A stretch of 64,000 nt of DNA. Source: an uncultured Bacteroidales bacterium. Lineage in GTDB: Bacteria; Bacteroidota; Bacteroidia; Bacteroidales; FEN-979. The notes beneath the pieces are model-generated. The model had not been told where the DNA came from, ran no database searches, and worked only from the letters and a program-made list of their open reading frames with translations. The DNA lies in contig CAISJJ010000373.1 of the NCBI GenBank assembly GCA_903885595.1, positions 1 to 64,000 on the forward strand, written 5' to 3'. This document shows positions 63,301 through 64,000 of the stretch, piece by piece. Position 1 is the stretch's first letter. The number at the start of each line of letters is the position of its first letter. A program made the translations under genes and the position numbers.

Positions 63301-64000
63301 GAGTGCTCGGTAAGTAAAAGATCGCCACTGTATGAAGGAAGTTGTTTTTTTTGATCTTCGCTCAGGTCCCTGAAAAGCTGGTCGGAAGAGGACAGATAGA
63401 CATTGATTTTACTGTCGGGCTGGCTGAGGTTTTCAACGGCATTTTTAACATCCTCTTCCCGTGGCGCGCCACCTTCATCCCCAACACCATAATACCGGTA
63501 GTCGGCAAAAACACCAAATTTTTTCCCATTGTCCATGACCCTGTTTACCCAGTAACTTGCCGTATCAAGCCGCTTTTTAATATCGCTGGTGTAACTGGTA
63601 GCATTGAGCGCCGCAACTACGCCTTTACCATCGGGACCATTCCAGTTCCCGATATTAAAAGGGATGCCGGCAGCCGAACCCCAGGAAAGCTTTTGTGTTG
63701 AAAAGCCCTGTAATCCTGCATGTGCAAGCACCGAAGGCAGGTGTGCCTGAAATCCAAAACAATCGGGAAGGAGAAAGTCGACACTTTCTTTGCCAAATTC
63801 ACTGCGGAAGTAAGCATTGCCATAAAGTACCTGGCGGATTACCGATTCAGGAGAAGGTATGTTTACATCGCATTCATCAACGGAAGATCCACCTACAAAC
63901 CAGCGGTCCTGGACAATGTATTTTTTTACTTTTTCATATTTTTCCGGATAATATTCCTTCATCATTTTATACCTGCGTGCACCCGAGAAGGTAAACACAT
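60396..64000 (-). CDS. GH38 alpha-mannosidase, N-terminus cut by window edge
   Basis: At least 1200 residues of a glycoside hydrolase family 38 enzyme; the frame is still open at the window end, so the true start lies outside. Visible parts are the end of the catalytic domain with VGGSSVDECDVNIPSPES and LLPDCFGFQAHLPSVL (the Asp before CFGF matches the family nucleophile), the helical middle domain (EAWWLVLGSQMHDILPGTS), and the beta-sandwich C-terminal domains. About 300 further residues at the C-terminus look like a carbohydrate-binding or discoidin-type extension (HIFTAQHTKRGAQSFSLWG). It would release alpha-mannose from host or environmental glycans. The AraC regulator gene follows after 9 bases. 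Confidence 0.93.
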   Translation of the reverse strand, partial: VFTFSGARRYKMMKEYYPEKYEKVKKYIVQDRWFVGGSSVDECDVNIPSPESVIRQVLYGNAYFRSEFGKESVDFLLPDCFGFQAHLPSVLAHAGLQGFSTQKLSWGSAAGIPFNIGNWNGPDGKGVVAALNATSYTSDIKKRLDTASYWVNRVMDNGKKFGVFADYRYYGVGDEGGAPREEDVKNAVENLSQPDSKINVYLSSSDQLFRDLSEDQKKQLPSYSGDLLLTEHSSGSLTSQAFMKRSNRKNEQLALAAEPLAVMADWLGGIKYPYQSLNEAWWLVLGSQMHDILPGTSIPKAYEYAWNDEVLAMNKFAASLTSSAGAVIRAMDTRGKGISLVVYNPLAISRKEVVEAEIPFPEGAPKSVKVIDASNTEVPSQVLTSTKNSIRILFPASVPSLGLAVFDVQPVKEAGTYTSTVSVSPSVLSNEFLKITVNTAGDISSIIDKRLGRELLSAPSQLVFQKEHPQYWPAWNMDWNDRKNPPIDFVKGPAEISVIENGPVRVTLKIDRKSRNSLFTQYVQLVSGKESVIIRNTINWQSRGVSLKASFPLTASNAVATYNLGLGAIERATNNEKKYEVPSREWIDLTDNSGSFGITILEDCKFGSDKPDDKTLRLTLLFTPTTNFYHDQATQDWGIHEIIYGLYSHKGDWRAGLSEWQGRSLNQPLRVFRVSQHPGFLGKSFSFAKVSVPQVDIRSLKKAENGKDLIIRLQELVGKEIQSVEVSFATKILKAWEVDGQERPIGELTLKNGKLFIDMTPFAIRSFAVQLETPVEKLLAPASIVIPLAYNEDGISNEKNRENGRLGDTGMSFPAELLPESLSVDGVQFSFGPETDGKNNVLSCKGQKITLPKTGNFNHLYLLATALGDTTGIFKIGNIKTTLLIQKYHGSIGQFENRRWDKLGRLKGLEKGFIKPHEVAWFATHLHQDSLNIPYQYGYIFKYSLEASPASGTLQLPENDAIKIFAISVADNPFDQVYPASPLYDDFSDRPSMLLNLPRSYVQPNMTPTAKIVVNCKRNLNELPARLTMKDYADIHQPNGVTSIYYPGEPDTTLSGSTGEGFYISAINDGMYDLLPTDSVNDKWLEAGEGRLMMDLQKEIELDSIHIFTAQHTKRGAQSFSLWGAQGNEPPSLSGDPKAAGWSYVVYAPPEDIWGNSKALYTILPLKGKPRQYRYLLWVSEDSQHGPFYFREVDVFEKQK

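Overview
The window looks like a chromosomal segment of a member of the Bacteroidota, probably order Bacteroidales or a relative. Several features point there: a C-terminal type IX secretion (Por) sorting domain at 32536-33330, an LruC-domain lipoprotein, a two-component-regulator propeller kinase, a DUF4838 protein, a membrane-anchored MutS homologue, and TAnnTTTG-type -7 promoter boxes in front of many genes with few Shine-Dalgarno sequences. I see no tRNA, rRNA, CRISPR array, integrase or transposase. Both ends of the window cut a gene.

Positions 1-20067 (minus strand) are a surface or extracellular polysaccharide locus. One apparent operon starts with a stand-alone receiver (19627-20067). 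It continues through two GT4 glycosyltransferases, a WcaF-type acetyltransferase, a GT2, a WecA/MraY-like initiating transferase, a receiver with a C-terminal membrane helix, and a Branch-type (GT14) glycosyltransferase. An LruC/DUF4114 lipoprotein and a PAS hybrid kinase with a decayed ATPase domain follow. A second apparent operon encodes Wza, Wzc, GDP-mannose dehydratase, GDP-fucose synthase, the Wzm/Wzt ABC exporter and two GT2 enzymes, the last cut by the window edge. The product probably contains fucose.

Positions 20107-31250 carry two large paralogous hybrid kinases (HisKA-HATPase-REC-Hpt) around a YdcF-family gene, then a secreted 5'-nucleotidase-like enzyme and an ABC exporter. Together with the receivers in the polysaccharide operon, they look like a phosphorelay with no DNA-binding output inside the window.

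Positions 31200-38900 hold arginine deiminase, a T9SS cargo protein, ArfB, a propeller sensor kinase, an acyltransferase and a small orphan. Positions 39000-55500 hold mostly housekeeping and transport genes: cytochrome b561, CDF, TerC, PhzF, phosphoesterase, MutS-like, aquaporin, Nramp, GT39, FumC, ArsC-like, PrfB with a programmed frameshift, and RecX. This stretch also contains five copies of an approximately 90-nt palindromic element whose conserved tail ends in an ATG, and several 7-8 bp tandem arrays that abut gene ends. The right end has a DUF4838 protein, YceI, a LigB-type dioxygenase, an AraC regulator and a truncated GH38 alpha-mannosidase.

The strongest candidates for something undescribed are the ATG-terminated palindromic element family and the membrane-tethered receiver embedded in the polysaccharide operon. 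All functional calls come from reading motifs by eye; no database search was run.
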